From assembly GCA_043228905.1 (NCBI GenBank), contig JBHGNT010000011.1:13640001-13704000 (forward strand): 64,000 nucleotides of DNA. The letters are read 5' to 3'. How positions within the stretch are numbered: the stretch's first letter is position 1; each line of letters starts with the position of its first letter. Under the pieces are notes generated by a model. That model was given only the letters and a program-made list of their open reading frames with translations, searched no databases and was not told where the DNA came from. Made by a program: the position numbers and the translations under genes. Positions 10,633 through 23,742 of this stretch are shown piece by piece. The stretch is from Azolla caroliniana (lineage: Eukaryota; Polypodiophyta).

Positions 10633-12721
10633 TTAGTGAACGTACCCTTCACTTATGTAAATATTAGTGACCTACCCTCACCTACGTTATGTGTACATAA
10701 CAGGACATAACACTTACACAATGTATAAACGCAATGCTTCGCAAAGCACGTTCACAAGTAATATATTGTTTACAAACTTGTGTTTGTTGCACTGGATCTA
10801 GAGTGTGAAAGAAAAGAAGAGCCCTAATGTGGGCTTTGTTTGCTTTCCTATAATTTGGCACATAAACATTCAATTTCACAAGTTTCACTATCCAAAATAT
10901 CTCTATCAAAGGTAAAATTCTATTTGTGTTTCCCTTTTAGTTTATTACAAGGGCTTAGAAAACATTTGCATAGTCTTTAGATTATACTCATTTTTACTTT
11001 ACAAACATTGTTTGGGATAAAACTTTCAATAAGTCACGTGTATCTTAGCATGACTTTACAAGCTACATATGTAAACCTTGAAACATACTGTCACAAAACA
11101 AAATTCGGTTAGGCTTGCATGCATATTCTTCAATGGGTTGTTCCATGCACCAATAAAAATGACTAAATATCACAAGACTTCAAGGGAGGAATTAAATATG
11201 AATGGATGCAACAAGGCGTGAATAAAGAAACTAAAAATGATCGGATGTATGGGAACACCAATTTCCATGTGGGAAAATCAAGATAGATGATCATACATGG
11301 GGACGATTACAACAAGAAACCCAAAACATCATGATGTAACCAAACTTGGAATGAGAAACTAAAGGAATCAACTATAGGAGGACTCTTCGAGCAATAAAAT
11401 AAACATGATTGGATATATTAAGTTTTGAAGGTCATAACACCCTCCCAAAAGGGTGTTGCTCCCTTATCCAAGAAGGGTGGATGTTAATGATGTAGGTAGA
11501 ATGTCACACAAAAGATTGACTAATAAATTGAGGCCTTTACAACAAAAAGCACATGTAAACAAATAATTTTTGTATGCATGTATGATGTGTATATCACCAA
11601 AATATGCCTTATATATATTAGGGCTTCAAAAAGGATGCTCAGTTATTTTCAAGACTACGTCTATATACATCTATATGTTTAGTCAACCTCAAGGCTCTTG
11701 ATGTGGATGTTATAATGTCATTTCATTGTGAGTATGTAACAAACACAACACCATACCCATCGCTTGAGACATTTTTGAGACAGGTTATATAATGCAAAGC
11801 ATAGCATGAACCATACTATGCTTGAGCAGAAGAATGTTTGTATTACGTTCTATGATGCAAAGCACAAGACATACCACTACACTTTTCCTTGAAAGATTTT
11901 CTTCAATAGTATTAAAACATCGAGAAAGTACAAGTAAAAGTTATCTGCTCGTAGGCTTACAACGTACTGTATGTACACTACACTTGAAAGGGCCAAGCTT
12001 ATTATACATTTTGGACTCTAGGATATTTGATAACGTAATTGTGCGTGAAAGGGCCAGACTCTTGTACTGCGCTTTCACACATAATGTCTTGATTCTCTTC
12101 ATTTAGCTTGAGTTCAACAAAATCAAGAAAACTACATATTTTTTTAGAGTTAACACACACACACACACACAAAGTAGCCATTATATATGTATATACACAA
12201 AACACATGCACACACATGTAAGTTTTATAACATGTATTTACATGTGTGTGCGTGTACAATTACACAATGTTTTCAAAAACATATACAAAAGTAGGTAGTC
12301 CTGCCATGTGCGTAAAAATACCTTGGAGATACTCCTAGTAAAATCATCTATGTGCGTGTGGGTTCCCAAGCCTTGGGGAGATCAAAATTTCTAGAAAGGA
12401 TTTATTTATTTATTATTGCGGATCGCGGATCACTTTTCCGAACTTCGTCCTCATCAGTGTTTGTGTTTGTTGCTCACGTTGAACGCAATCGTTTCATGTG
12501 AGGAGCTTTGTAACCATCGATTGTAGTGCATGGGTGCGCGTGTAAACAACATGACAACATTACATCATGCTTTTCCGATATATAAAAATATATATGTACA
12601 TATATAGAGGCAGTCAATTGTAACTTGTAACTACTAGCATGTACGCACGCACGCACGATGATTAGGATCTCGAAACAAAAATGCACACGAAAACGTGTTA
12701 TAACTTCTGTTATTCCTTCAG

Positions 12722-12723
<2 letters not shown>

Positions 12724-12789
<66 letters not shown>
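12724..12789. repeat. (TC)n microsatellite
   Basis: About 33 uninterrupted TC dinucleotides with one C-to-T break near the end. First of a cluster of simple repeats upstream of the permease gene. Confidence 0.95.
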
Positions 12790-12795
<6 letters not shown>

Positions 12796-12818
12796 ATGTA
12801 TCAATCTGAATCAATTGT

Positions 12819-12900
12819 ATCTATCTATCTTATCCATCTAACTTATCTATCTATCTATCTATCTAATCTATTTGTTTGCCTGTATGTCTGTCTATCTATC
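12819..12900. repeat. (ATCT)n microsatellite, imperfect
   Basis: Repeated TATC/CTAT tetramers with interruptions (TTATCCATC, TTTGTTTGCC, TGTCTG). Confidence 0.9.
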
Positions 12901-13021
12901 GGCACACACAACTATGACTACGCAATAGATTCCGGAATCCGGGAGGGAGGCACTTATACGAGAGACTACCCTAAACCCGCAAGAGGCATCTGAATCCCCT
13001 TCCTTTCGTTTTCGTGGGACA

Positions 13022-13110
13022 CACATCATGTATGTATATGTATAATGTATATGTGTACGTATACGTATATTTATCACGTATGTATACGTATACGTATACG
13101 TATACGTATA
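13022..13110. repeat. (GTATAC)/(GTATAT)n microsatellite
   Basis: Alternating purine-pyrimidine hexamers TATACG/TATGTA, self-complementary and prone to cruciform or Z-like structure. Confidence 0.9.
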
Positions 13111-13181
13111 TCTCAACTCCGCACGATATATGGACGGGTCTCCATCCGAAACAGTTGTTAGTTAGGCTTAGCTATTATTAG

Positions 13182-13267
13182 CCATCGCCATCGCCATCGC
13201 CATCTCACACAGACAGACCGACAGACAGACAGACAGATAGACAGACAGATAGACAGACAGACAGACA
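13182..13267. repeat. (CCATCG)n followed by (CAGA)n microsatellite
   Basis: Four CCATCG units at 13182-13205, then about fifteen CAGA units with GATA variants to 13267. Confidence 0.9.
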
Positions 13268-14703
13268 AAGAGAAGCACATTTGAACACCCATGTATCGCT
13301 TGATCTCATGGTACCCCCCCGCCTTAAAGAAGCAGCACCTCCTTCTTCCCTCCCATCCACCAGGTATACTTCCCTAAATCCATATCCATATCCATTTCCT
13401 TCTTCTCTCTCCATTACCTTTGGGCTTCTCAAATCTGCTGCTGTTTCTGCTGCTCCTGCTATCCGTGCTTCGAATTTGAATTTAATAGATGGTAACTAGC
13501 TGCAAGTAAATTCATGCGCCACCACTTTTTGGACGATATGTGGAGCAGGAAGAAAATATCGGAACCTTTTTCTGTGTGCGTGTGCGTGTGCAGGTGTTTA
13601 ATTAACGTCTTTTAATCAGCAGTTTCATTTAAGCACAATTAGTTCACACTACAGGTTTGATGTGCAATGAATCTGTTATAGTTGCATCTGAGAATGAGTA
13701 ATTCAACTAAAAATAATCAATATGATTATTTCAGAGGGATTTAGTAGCATATGAGAATTGAGTACTTCATTCAACCAAATCATTATGTCTTGAAATATTT
13801 CAGAGTCCGGATCGATGCATTTTGACGAGTTCCTCTTATGAGCAGATTAGCACTTTAAATCAGACGATATTGGCATGGAAAACTTAATAATCATGGCCAT
13901 ACTCCTGCGCTCTCTCCCCCTGCTAGATCATGAAAAGAACTTAAAATTTAAGTCTTTCCTTCAGCCTTACTGAATGGAAGGCATTGATGTATGTCTTAGA
14001 AAGATTAAGAATACGGTTACCTACATTCATAACTAACCCTAATCCTGGTTCCCATGCATGGGATTCACCCATATTGCACGTGTCAATTGAATCTGCATAT
14101 AATTCAAGCAGCCCCAAAACTTAGAGCGACTCATGATCATTTTCACTACTTATTCCTTTTCTTTGAGGATGATGAAGAGTACGTAGCTCCAGAAGTAATT
14201 TCTTTTGAGCTACAGGCCTTAAATGGTGCCTAGATCAAAGAGAATCCTTTGAAGAACATAGTAAATTTTAGACTTTATAAAATGGGGAAATCTCACTAGA
14301 CTCAACGATCTTCTTCTTCGGATTTTTTTTCCATTACTGAGGAAATCAATCTACTAAATCTTCCCATCTTTGAAGGAAATTTAGAACACTTAATAATTTG
14401 AATCACGATCATGTTTCTTTGTATGAATCTTTTGTTTTCTCTTGTAGAATGAGTCTAGTGTTCAATAAATTCATCTGATTTAGATCTAACCATTCTTTTT
14501 AATTTCCTTTCCATCTAATTAATTCTGCAGCTCAATAATATATATCCACAAGTCTACAAATGTGATCATCACTTCGTGACTGGTGTAACAATGGAAAGCA
14601 CAAATACAACAGCATGTGGATAAGGAATTATAGGCTTGGCAAAGGAATCTAAACTGTAACTACACTATTTTTATCGGAGGGTGGATCATTCAGAATAAGG
14701 GAA

Positions 14704-16729
14704 ATGTATTTGGTGGAAGATACAACGGGTGCCATCATTTTGATGATGGTCTCGCTACTGTGCCTTGGCTCGTGGCCCGCATTCTTCCATGTCTTGGAAC
14801 GAAGAGGCCGTCATCCTCAGCACACTTACTTGGATTATGCCATCACCTGCTTCATCATCGCATTACTGTTTGCCCTTACAGTCGGACAGATGGGGAGCGG
14901 CGGCACCTCTTCCTCCTCGGACCAAAACTTCTTCACTCAGCTTTCACAGGTAATTATGTGTTTGAATGAATATTAAGTACCACACATCCTATTGAACCTT
15001 ACAATCACACCAAAAATTCATTAAAATGTCAACTTGCTCCCCTTTACAATTGAGTTATAGAAACAACCTTAATATTTCGGATGTGGCTGAGAATTGCTTG
15101 ACATATTTAACAATGTAAAGCCTGAACCTTTAATTTATGAGATTGCATGATGTAGCAATCTAGGGTTCTAGCAAATTGTTCAAGTATAAGGCTATATATT
15201 TGTAACTCTTCTTACAATCAGACATGCATGTGCATGCCTTACAAGGACAGCATAAAGAGTTGTTTGTTTATATCAAAGGAATACATTAATAGCTTATACC
15301 CATGCAGCCAGGTCAACATTTTTCATGTATGCAAATGGTTTATCCTTCAGACTTTTGATAGAGTATGAAATCAATTTTCATATTTGCTCATTTATCTCAT
15401 CATATGGCTGGAAATCGAGATATTTATTCCCCGGAGAGGAATATCTCTGTCGGAATGCTGTGGAGACACCAGTGGTGGGATGAGGTGCTTGTTACCAATA
15501 TCACTGCATGGATTTGCATCCGAGGAAAGATCTTTGGCAATATTCGGTGGTATGGGACACCGATGGTGTTTAAGATCTGTCACAATTCCTTTGCTTGTGG
15601 GTGGTTGGGAGGAAAAATGCCCTTAGTCCATTTCTTTCCTTAATTATAATATGTTTATTTGCTAAATCATTAGTTCAATTTTTAATATCTAATAGTTGCA
15701 AGAGACTTATGCTGTACCATCAAGATTTTTAGCTGAATGTTATATACAAATTCATCAAGTTCAATTATTATATAACAGACTGTACATTTTTGTACATCAT
15801 ACTGGAATAGTAGGTGTTTGTTGTATGGTTATCACATGGAAAAACTACGTTTAAGGTTAAGGCCTTCACAAGTTAAATCATCAGTTGCCTTCCTACAAGT
15901 GGATGTGTCTCTCTTTTCCTTTCTGTGATCTCATGCATTGACGAATAACATTTATCATCTATTACTAGATCCCTCTCTTGAATCGGTTGTCCCAACAGAT
16001 TGAAGCCACTATTGATCTTGGGTTCTAGGAATTAATGGTTTTTCCATGCTACATTTCTTAATATTGGATTTGTATTACAATGATGCATTCTTATTGGATC
16101 TGTATTCTTATGTGTGTGAGCATTACAATGATATTCTTGCATGAAAACCTAAATTATGAATTAATTTCAAAACATGTGCTTTCCTTCCTACAGATCCAGG
16201 ACAATGGAATGTGTGTATTGATTGCAATGCTGGGGGGCGTTGCACTTTGTATTGGAAATATGTTGATGCAATACTCTCTTGTTTTCCTAGGTATCTCGTT
16301 GACGGAAGTTGTTTCCGCCAGTATTGCAGTTGTTGGCGGTACGTCACATTCTCCAACCCAATATAAACTATGCGTTATTTACTTTAAAATCAATTAGTTT
16401 AAAAACTCATACACACCCTGGCCTTCACAAGACTAGCATAGTTAAGGTGAGGTTAACCAATCTGAAAATGAGTCTAAAGGTATGCAATATAAATGAATGA
16501 GAAAAGGAAAGAAACAAGACTTTACTTGCAACGTCCAGTGGCATTCACTGCCTTTTACCTAAACAAAACTTGAGTTTACGTTAAAGTTCACGTTTTTCAA
16601 GCATTAACTGAGATAAGTACATCATGTTTGTTTGAAGATGAAAACTCTGGGATGGGTAGATTTTCTCTGTAGGTCTTGTATGAAGCTACGGAATGTAAAT
16701 GTATACTTCTCCTTGAACTTGAGAGTATT

Positions 16730-16761
<32 letters not shown>

Positions 16762-19700
16762 AGCTTTTTTTAAGAGGCCAAAATGGCCTATGAAAGAGAA
16801 AAGAAGAGAAGCTATATTAGCATCTTTTAAGAGGCCAAAATGGCCTATGAAAAAGAAAAGAAAGAGAAGATATACTAGCATCTTTTAAGAGAGGCCAAAA
16901 TGACCTATGAAAGAGAAAAGAAAGAGAAGGTATATTAGCATCTTTTAAGAGGCCAAAATGGCCTATTAGACCGAACCAGAGATTACAAACTAAAATGTTT
17001 TCTCGGCTTGGAGAACAACACACCAAAATGAATATGACTAAACATAGGTTTTTAAAGAATCTAAGTACATAAGAATTTAAGATTTTGAACTTCGTTGTAG
17101 TGAAATTTCTACCTTTGTGGCTAGGTGATAATGGTCTTTATTTGTCGATGATAAGGGTAAGAAGGCCATGCTCCAAATGGTTGCATCCGTGTTAATATTG
17201 CCTGATCTAATGTAACCTCGTTCTACTTTTGGCATTAGAAGAAACAATGGAGTTAAAGAAACCCGCAATTGTTTTCTCTGGATTACTTCTTGTGGTTGTA
17301 TTGTTTCCCTTCAACAACTTCTCTTTGTGTTTCTTGAGTTCTAGCAAGAACAATCCCAAGCATCATTGGTGTTAATATTCCATTATACAACGTAGTGGGC
17401 CAAAGCCTTGTTTGAATAGGTTGCAATAGTATCTCCTTATTCAATCATGTAGGAAAGCAAGTGTTCTTCTAATTCCACCCCCAGATGTCCCCAGAAGATC
17501 ACAACTAGTAGATACATTCTTCCATCGATTTATGAGCATATTTGCAATCTTACTTTCTAATTGATATGAGGAGGTCTTAAGTTGGCCTTTTACACTATGT
17601 AATGCATGAGATGGATGTGTATTCGTATTAGAAGGCTTCATAATAAAACTCATTCTATAAAGCATATAAACTAGTGTCTTATAGTGAGCCATCTTCTTAC
17701 CAAGAGATGTTGTGGGGTTTATCCGTGTTCTCTCATTATCCATTTAATGATACAAACTCCGATCACTCTATTATTCTTTGCTTTATATATGTTCAAGTGT
17801 GGACAATCCAAGCAATATTGGAATAGATGAATTGTTCTTGCATTTCACTATGCCAACAATAACTATCTTGATGTTCAACAAGTTGTTTTGATAACATAAG
17901 TGCCAGTCTTGAGTACTTCGTTAAGGGAGCTCTCAATTACATAGGATATTGTTCACGAATACATAGCATGGTTATTTTAGCCTTAGTTCAATCCCATGGG
18001 TTCTTGTTCTTGTTCTTGTTCTTCGTCTTGTTCTTGTTCTTCTTTTCCCCCCAAAGATTTCCTTCATTAGTATTAAGAAAAGCACTGGAAGGGTACAAAA
18101 TGTACAATCAGAAAATGCTAGGGGAAGGACCAGGGGTGATGGTATTTCCCGATCGGTCCTTGAGAGGAGACCGTGACCAAAGGCAGCTTCTTCCCCCATA
18201 ACTGCAGTAATTTTTTCCTTTTCTTAAGACCTATCAAATCTCGTAAGCTCAGATCCCCCACTATTTCGTCAAGTATTTAGTTGTTGCTTGCCAAGGGAAT
18301 AGTCACTAGCTTCAACTTCTTACCCACTATCTTATATTTTGTAATAAATTCAGCGTCTTTTGTTACAATTCACTTTGCACATATTCATCAATGGCGGTGG
18401 GTGTACCTCACATAGTTGATCTGAATCATCCATACCTCAAAGGGACCCGACATGATGACACTCTAGTTCTCCCATCGTGTCATCGAATGAGATATCTTCT
18501 TGTACCTCTGAAATTATTTCTTCTTTTTCCTCAAGAATGTCGTATCTTTTTAAGATTGTTTGTAAATTTCTAACCCAATGTTCTGCCTTATTAATGGTAC
18601 TCACATGACGTGCACCATTGGAGAGAAAAAAAACACTTTATTTATCTTGAGTCAACCCTTACTACTAAACTTAGGGGACTAAAATAGACCGTCAGTTTTT
18701 AACTAGAATGTTCTCTTTTGCTTTATGTTGTAATTCTTTTAGCATCAATTGATTAACATTTCATTCTTTGCATAATTTCAGGGACAACTGTAAATTATTT
18801 TTTGGATGATGGGCTCAACCGAGCATCTATACTATTTCCTGGAGTTGGTTGTTTTCTAATTGCTATTTTATTTGGATCTCTATGCCATGCCTCAAATGCA
18901 AAGGATATCAACATCAAATATCAGATGGCCATAGGGTCAGTATTTTCACGTTACAAAACTTAACAGAAGTATTATCTTTGTTTGATGCATACAAATGCCT
19001 CTAACCTAAACACAAGGAACGTAATTGAATATCACCTTTGGTGAAACTCTTGTGACAAGCATGTAACCATGATCCATCCTATATAACTTGAAACACAGGT
19101 CTTACATAATGTCTGGAATATTAGATGTATCGGGCAAGAATTTCATGAAACTTTTTGTTAAAAAGACAATCTCAGCCTTCTGTAATGTATGTTGAAAATG
19201 ACGGATCATAGATCAATAACTTAGTATTTGATAAAGGTGCATTAGGTTTGTAGCCTTTCTACTGGAGTTACAAAAGTAGTTGAAGCTGCTGGAAAATCTG
19301 TTTGAAGTAACCCTCACCCTCATAGATAAGGTGCCATCCCACCCTTCTTGAGCATCTTTGCCATAATTAGATTATAGGTAAAAAAAAGAAATGAAATCAT
19401 CCTGCTTCCATAGTATTTCAGAATTTCACACTACAGAAAATAAATTGTGTGAAAAGATCATGCAAAAATAAGGTTTCTTTGCAAGACCTCTCATTAGAAT
19501 ATGTTTTTTGTGAACGTTGTGTATGGATACAGAACCTACAAAGAGTTTTATGTGGAAGCTGGAAAAGAACCAGATTCAGCAAACTTGTTGGGAACACCTA
19601 AGGGTAAGTTTATTTACGACACAAAAGTGAAGAAAAATTAGATTGTTCCAAAAATTTTGGCTTATGTTTTTACTGTAGAAATTTATTGCTCCAATAATTA

Positions 19701-22151
19701 AAGGTATACTGAAAGGTAGTTTTGGGAAATCTAAGCTTCCGTACTGCTAATTTTTTCCTCTCCTGAGAGGGTTTTCTATTATGCAAAGAATAGATCAATC
19801 AGAAAACAAAAGAGAACGTGAAAAGAGAAAAATGGAAAAAAGAAAAACAGACTGACCACTGTCAAGAGTGTCCCTTGTACAGGAGCTCTGTGAATATCTT
19901 AAATCAGAAGGCTTGTAATACCAAAAGTAACTCCTTCTTATGGGATTTTTTAAGGGCTTTTGCAAGTAATATGTTCGTTCATTTGAATTTTGTAATCAAG
20001 AACCTCTACACTATCTTATTTTAGGAAGGCGGATAAACCCTTTGAGAATGTGCATAGTTTCTTCAGCATGGAATCTTCCAAGTTCTCTGCTAGTAAAAAT
20101 TTGTCTGAATGTAGATCAATATTGTTATGGGCATGACCATATAATATCCCGTGGTGAGAATTTACCGTAGTATTCTGTACACGTGGATAATGTGTCAAAT
20201 GAGGGTAGCTAGGCCTCATATTTATAGCCAGACCTAAGGCCCCCATACAAGTTCACACTTGGCCTAATGGGTTGCCGCAATCCTGAGGATTAAAAGTAAT
20301 CATCCCCTTCTTTACACTCTCGTTTGAGACGGGCATGACCATATAATATCCCGTGGTGAGAATTTACCGTAGTATTCTATACACGGGATATTATATGGTC
20401 ATGCCCGTAACAAATATTCACTAAGAAGTATAATAATGTTTACGAGTGTTAATGGATCAGTCAGATTGTCCATAACTCAGAAACCATAACATTTCATCTT
20501 GTTACAAAATGTACGCGGAGAAAAAATAACTTCATAGGGAAAACCTTCACCTATGATTTTGAGATGAGAATAGAGCTTTCCCTTGATGATTCATAGTTAA
20601 TCCTTCGATGCTTTAAAGTTTTTATACCCAAGTTAAAAAGAAAAACAGAGCATGTCCGTTTGTGTTGGAATACTAAGTCTGAACACAGAATCAGTTTCAC
20701 CACTACATTATGTTCATAGGTCATTCACAATAGCTATGGTGCATGAAGAACAAGAAAGGTTAATGCCAGCATTTGCTATGTCTTTTTGTATAGTGACACA
20801 ATCAGCTGCCACGTACTAGAAAACAGTAAAAACAAATTTGATAAAAGAAATGAATTATTCTGAGAAGGCTTTTTTCCAAAGTATGTATCTACATATATAT
20901 GAACTTTTGAGGATGTGTTTAATTGTAGAGTAAAGGAGGTTCTGTACCATGTGTGGACGAGTTGAGTAGTTACATAACTGGGAATAAAAAATGTATTGAA
21001 ACTGTAGGTACATAAAATGGGAATTGAATTTCTTGTCAGATAGCTATGTACAAAAACTGTTACCTATCTGAAAATACATCATTGTCGATCATAAATTTCA
21101 GATCAAGAAGCTGTTGATGGTTGCAGCAATCTCCAGAAACAGCATAATTATGTTGGAAGTTCAGAGTATTTTCATCATCTTGAAACAAAGAGGGCTGTAA
21201 AGGTATGCTCCTTGCTTGTGGAGGGTTTGGTCACATTTAATACAAATATGTTAAGCCCTTCAGCTTGTTCATCTAGTTTTTATATGTACTGGTTCTTACG
21301 TAATGTAATTATCTTATCTATCACCTTTTTTCTCAAGGTAGCATTTGTTCTGAGTATAACAAAATGGAAAGCTTAGTTGTTTATATTTATCATTATTAAA
21401 TCAAATTGTCTCACCTATCATCTTGTGTTGCAAGGTAGCATTTATACTGAGTATAATAATATGAAGAACATGTTGAAGCTAAGTTGTTGGAAATTTAAAC
21501 AGATTCTGGGAATCCGTCCCCTATTTGGCCTCTCTATTGCCTTCCTAACAGGATTGTGCTATGCTTTATTTTCTCCCTTGGTGAATATAGCAACAAATGA
21601 TCAGTTTGGGTTTCTGCAAGAAGGGGTACCTGATTTGAGTGTCTATACAACCTTCTTCTACTTCTCCACAGCGTTTTTGGCATGTGCCATTGTGATCAAC
21701 ATTTATCTTCTATATAATCCAGTACTTGGGTTAGAGAAGTCTTCGGTTTCGGCATACTTCATGGACAATAATGGTCGCATTCTAGCAATCTATGCTGGTG
21801 TGGTTTGTGGAGTCGGAAATGGCTTTCAATTCATGGGTGGTGAAGCAGCTGGCTATGCTGCTGCAGATGCTGTGCAGGTGAGCCCTCAGCCAACTCAAGA
21901 ACAAAATTTACTCATATGCTGAACAAAATCAGATTTAGACATACATAGAGATATGCCTGTAATGAGAGATATAACTTCTTATTCATGCTTGATGTCAGGC
22001 ATTGCCACTTGTAGGAACTCTTTGGGGGATACTCTTGTTTGGGGAGTACCATAACTCTTCAAGAACAACCTACATACTTCTTGTTGCTATGCTATCAATG
22101 TTTGTGATTGCTGTAGGGTTTCTTATCGGATCATCTAGTTCAAGGTTTTGA
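14704..22151 (+). CDS. UPS: Ureide permease (UPS family), 7 exons, 414 aa
   Basis: Coding exons: 14704-14949, 16194-16338, 18782-18935, 19533-19603, 21102-21202, 21503-21877, 21999-22151. All junctions are GT..AG, the frame holds throughout and the sum is 1245 nt. The family comprises plasma- or endo-membrane carriers of about 390-415 aa and ten helices that import allantoin, uracil and related oxo-heterocycles. Recognition rests on the N-terminus (MYLVEDTTGAI, ERRGRHPQHTYLDYAIT), the helix GVALCIGNMLMQYS, GTTVNYFLDDGLNRA, and the C-terminal signature FMGGEAAGYAAADAVQ followed by LVGTLWGILLFGEY. Residues about 160-245 form the charged cytosolic loop between the two halves. The start Met matches the family's usual start. 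Introns carry LTR scraps, a minisatellite and a solo LTR, yet the coding sequence has no defect. A decayed partial copy lies downstream. The substrate cannot be told from sequence alone. Confidence 0.93.
15440..15640 (+). repeat. LTR fragment in UPS intron 1
   Basis: GACACCAGTGGTGGGATGAG and GGTGGTATGGGACACCGATG resemble the R/U5 part of element B's LTR read in its sense direction (minus strand, 10.44-10.34 kb). A second scrap with the same block is at 23364-23455. Ends and target duplication are not visible, so it is an old fragment. Confidence 0.5.
16765..16966. repeat. Minisatellite with internal palindrome, UPS intron 2
   Basis: Four copies of a 57-60 bp unit starting TTTTAAGAGGCCAAAATGGC, at about 16771, 16828, 16886 and 16946. 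Each has the inverted repeat AGGCCA-AAA-TGGCCT (one base changed in copy 3) followed by a purine-rich AAAGAGAAAAGAAAGAGAAG. An (AG)n run lies just upstream (16731-16761). Confidence 0.9.
18001..18043. repeat. (TTGTTC)n microsatellite, UPS intron 2
   Basis: Seven near-perfect TTCTTG hexamers, pyrimidine-rich on the coding strand. Confidence 0.9.
20123..20412 (-). mobile_element. Solo LTR in UPS intron 4, with terminal hairpin
   Basis: Plus strand begins TGTTATGGGCATGACC and ends GGTCATGCCCGTAACA. It is flanked by the 5-bp target duplication AATAT (20118-20122 and 20413-20417). It shares GAGGGTAGCTAGGCCTCATA with element B's LTR and lies in the same orientation, so it is a solo LTR of a related family left by LTR-LTR recombination. 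Its right end holds a perfect 27-bp inverted repeat (20329-20355 with 20382-20408). The left arm plus loop also repeats directly the first 60 bp of the element (20129-20186 and 20332-20389). Confidence 0.85.
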
Positions 22152-22990
22152 CATATGCTTCGCATTATCTTTGATGTAATGAAAACACTCCCCCCAAAAA
22201 TTTGGAAGCCATTCTCATATCGAGAATTCCCAATATTTAGTTCGGGTTTTTGGTGCATGTGGGCTTCAAGATCAAAGGATATTTCTGCAAAATCAAAGGC
22301 TCTATGTTGTCTTTTTCCTTTTTTCTTTTTTCTTTTTTTTTTACAATGCTTGCCTTGCCAGGAAAATGGATTAAACATTAGCCAAACTGCAATCATGCAA
22401 GGCACATTTGGACAAATTCTTTTAAGGCGCTTACTAATAAACATCTTGCTCCCGATGACATATCACATGGACATACATGTGTGTTAATATAATTCATCGC
22501 CTATAATTGTTTTGAATCCTTAGATATTAATATTATAGATTTGCCAACCCATTAATGAATCTTAATAATGAAAATAATTTATGTACACCTCCTTCAAAAG
22601 AGTGCATAGTATATTTTGAGTAGCTTCCATCAATTGGCGTACTTCCTAAGATGTAAGCTTGAAGAAGGTACTTGGAGGTTATCCAATGTCTTGTAATCCT
22701 TGAAATGTGTAGACCTTGACCTTGGTTCATTGAGTGATAGAATGACCTCAATTCCTTTGAAATCAAACCTAAACCTCTTTTATTGCCTTATCATGAATGT
22801 CTTTCTTTCATTTAAATGATCCAAGTTTCATCTTTCAATCTACACGACATAAATCGATGTGAATTCCTTTTTGCCGACATCACTTTGTATAACAATGAAT
22901 CGAAGAGATGTGGGATCTTTGAAAGCATTCAACCGACGTATAGAAAAACTTTATTGGAAAGTTTCCTATGTGCTTTAACTCTAGGCTCTT
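22152..22990. other. Downstream region of UPS gene
   Basis: Holds the 3' UTR of the permease gene, a T-rich run at 22318-22341 and AT-rich DNA. No gene recognised. A polyadenylation signal could not be fixed. Confidence 0.5.
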
Positions 22991-23742
22991 GCTTTAACCT
23001 CAGATATTAAGTTTAGGCATGGAAAGACTTTCACCCAAACGTCATGTTCATAGGTCATTGAGAATAGTTAAGAGTACATGATGGACAAATATTAGTGTTA
23101 CTTGTACAACTTTATAAACCAATTCAATAGCTAATTTTCATGGGTTAAGGGTAGGATAGTCAAAAAATTGAGTAGCCTAGGAAGTGGAATAAAGCCATAA
23201 GGACCTATGACACATGGTGAAATGGGAGCCTTAGGTGTTGAGCTATACAGATAAAGGGAGCTAGTTACCCCCTTCATTATAACATCTTGGGACTCTCACA
23301 AGACTCTATTGGTGAGGCTAAGATCTCTTTGTCAAATCTATTCTTCAACATTTAAGATATAATATAGGGCAATGTTTGATGGTATGGGACAACAATGGTA
23401 TTTTATGTTTCTCATATCCTTTGCTTGAGGTCGGTTGGTATGGCTAAGTACCCTTTATTATTCTCCTTAATCTAGTATTCTTTTCCTCGACATTAGTTTG
23501 GTCTGGAACCAATTTTGCTAAACCTTTATATTGTGACACCATCAATTTTAATGCATTAGAAAACTCTTAGAAATAAATTTGGTAAAAGAAATGAATTATT
23601 TTGAAATTGAGATTTATTCTAAGGTATGTAAATAGGATATTTACTGGCTTCAAATTCACGTATGTATGTGAACTTTTTAAGGCGTATTTAGTTTTAGTAT
23701 AATGGAGGTTCTATAAGGTATATGTGGACTGGTTGAATAGTT
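22990..23742 (+). pseudogene. Decayed partial copy of UPS (intron 4 part), left of Copia-1
   Basis: CATGTTCATAGGTCATT (about 23042) and the stretch 23600-23742 (AATGGAGGTTCTATAAGGTA, TGTGGACTGGTTGAATAGTT) align with UPS intron 4 at 20.71 and 20.86-20.98 kb. The match continues past Copia-1 from 40294, with the TAGTT target duplication in between. Many substitutions show an old segmental duplication. The left limit is approximate. Confidence 0.7.
23364..23455 (+). repeat. LTR scrap inside the UPS copy
   Basis: GGCAATGTTTGATGGTATGG and CCTTTGCTTGAGGTCGGTTGG align with 15536-15625 in UPS intron 1. It is the same LTR type but not at the same place in the gene, so the two are independent insertions or scraps. 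Confidence 0.5.

Larger units (their letters stand above)
10633..14703. other. Intergenic region upstream of the ureide permease gene
   Basis: No supported gene. 10.63-12.1 kb is AT-rich and featureless to me. 12.15-13.27 kb is a dense cluster of simple repeats, listed separately. 13.3-14.7 kb is probably promoter and 5' UTR of the permease gene. A CTGCAG acceptor-like site near 14530 may end a 5'-UTR intron, but I cannot show it. Confidence 0.5.

Noticed and set aside
13281-13499. A 72-codon open frame as a first exon of UPS or a small gene
   Set aside because: The UPS protein starts properly at 14704, and the frame has no similarity I know; more likely leader or promoter.
15365-15643. A 92-codon open frame in UPS intron 1
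   Set aside because: It is LTR-derived sequence shared with element B's LTR.
16676-17026. Open frames with repeated FKRPKWPM or HRSFWPL blocks
   Set aside because: Translations of the intron 2 minisatellite on either strand.
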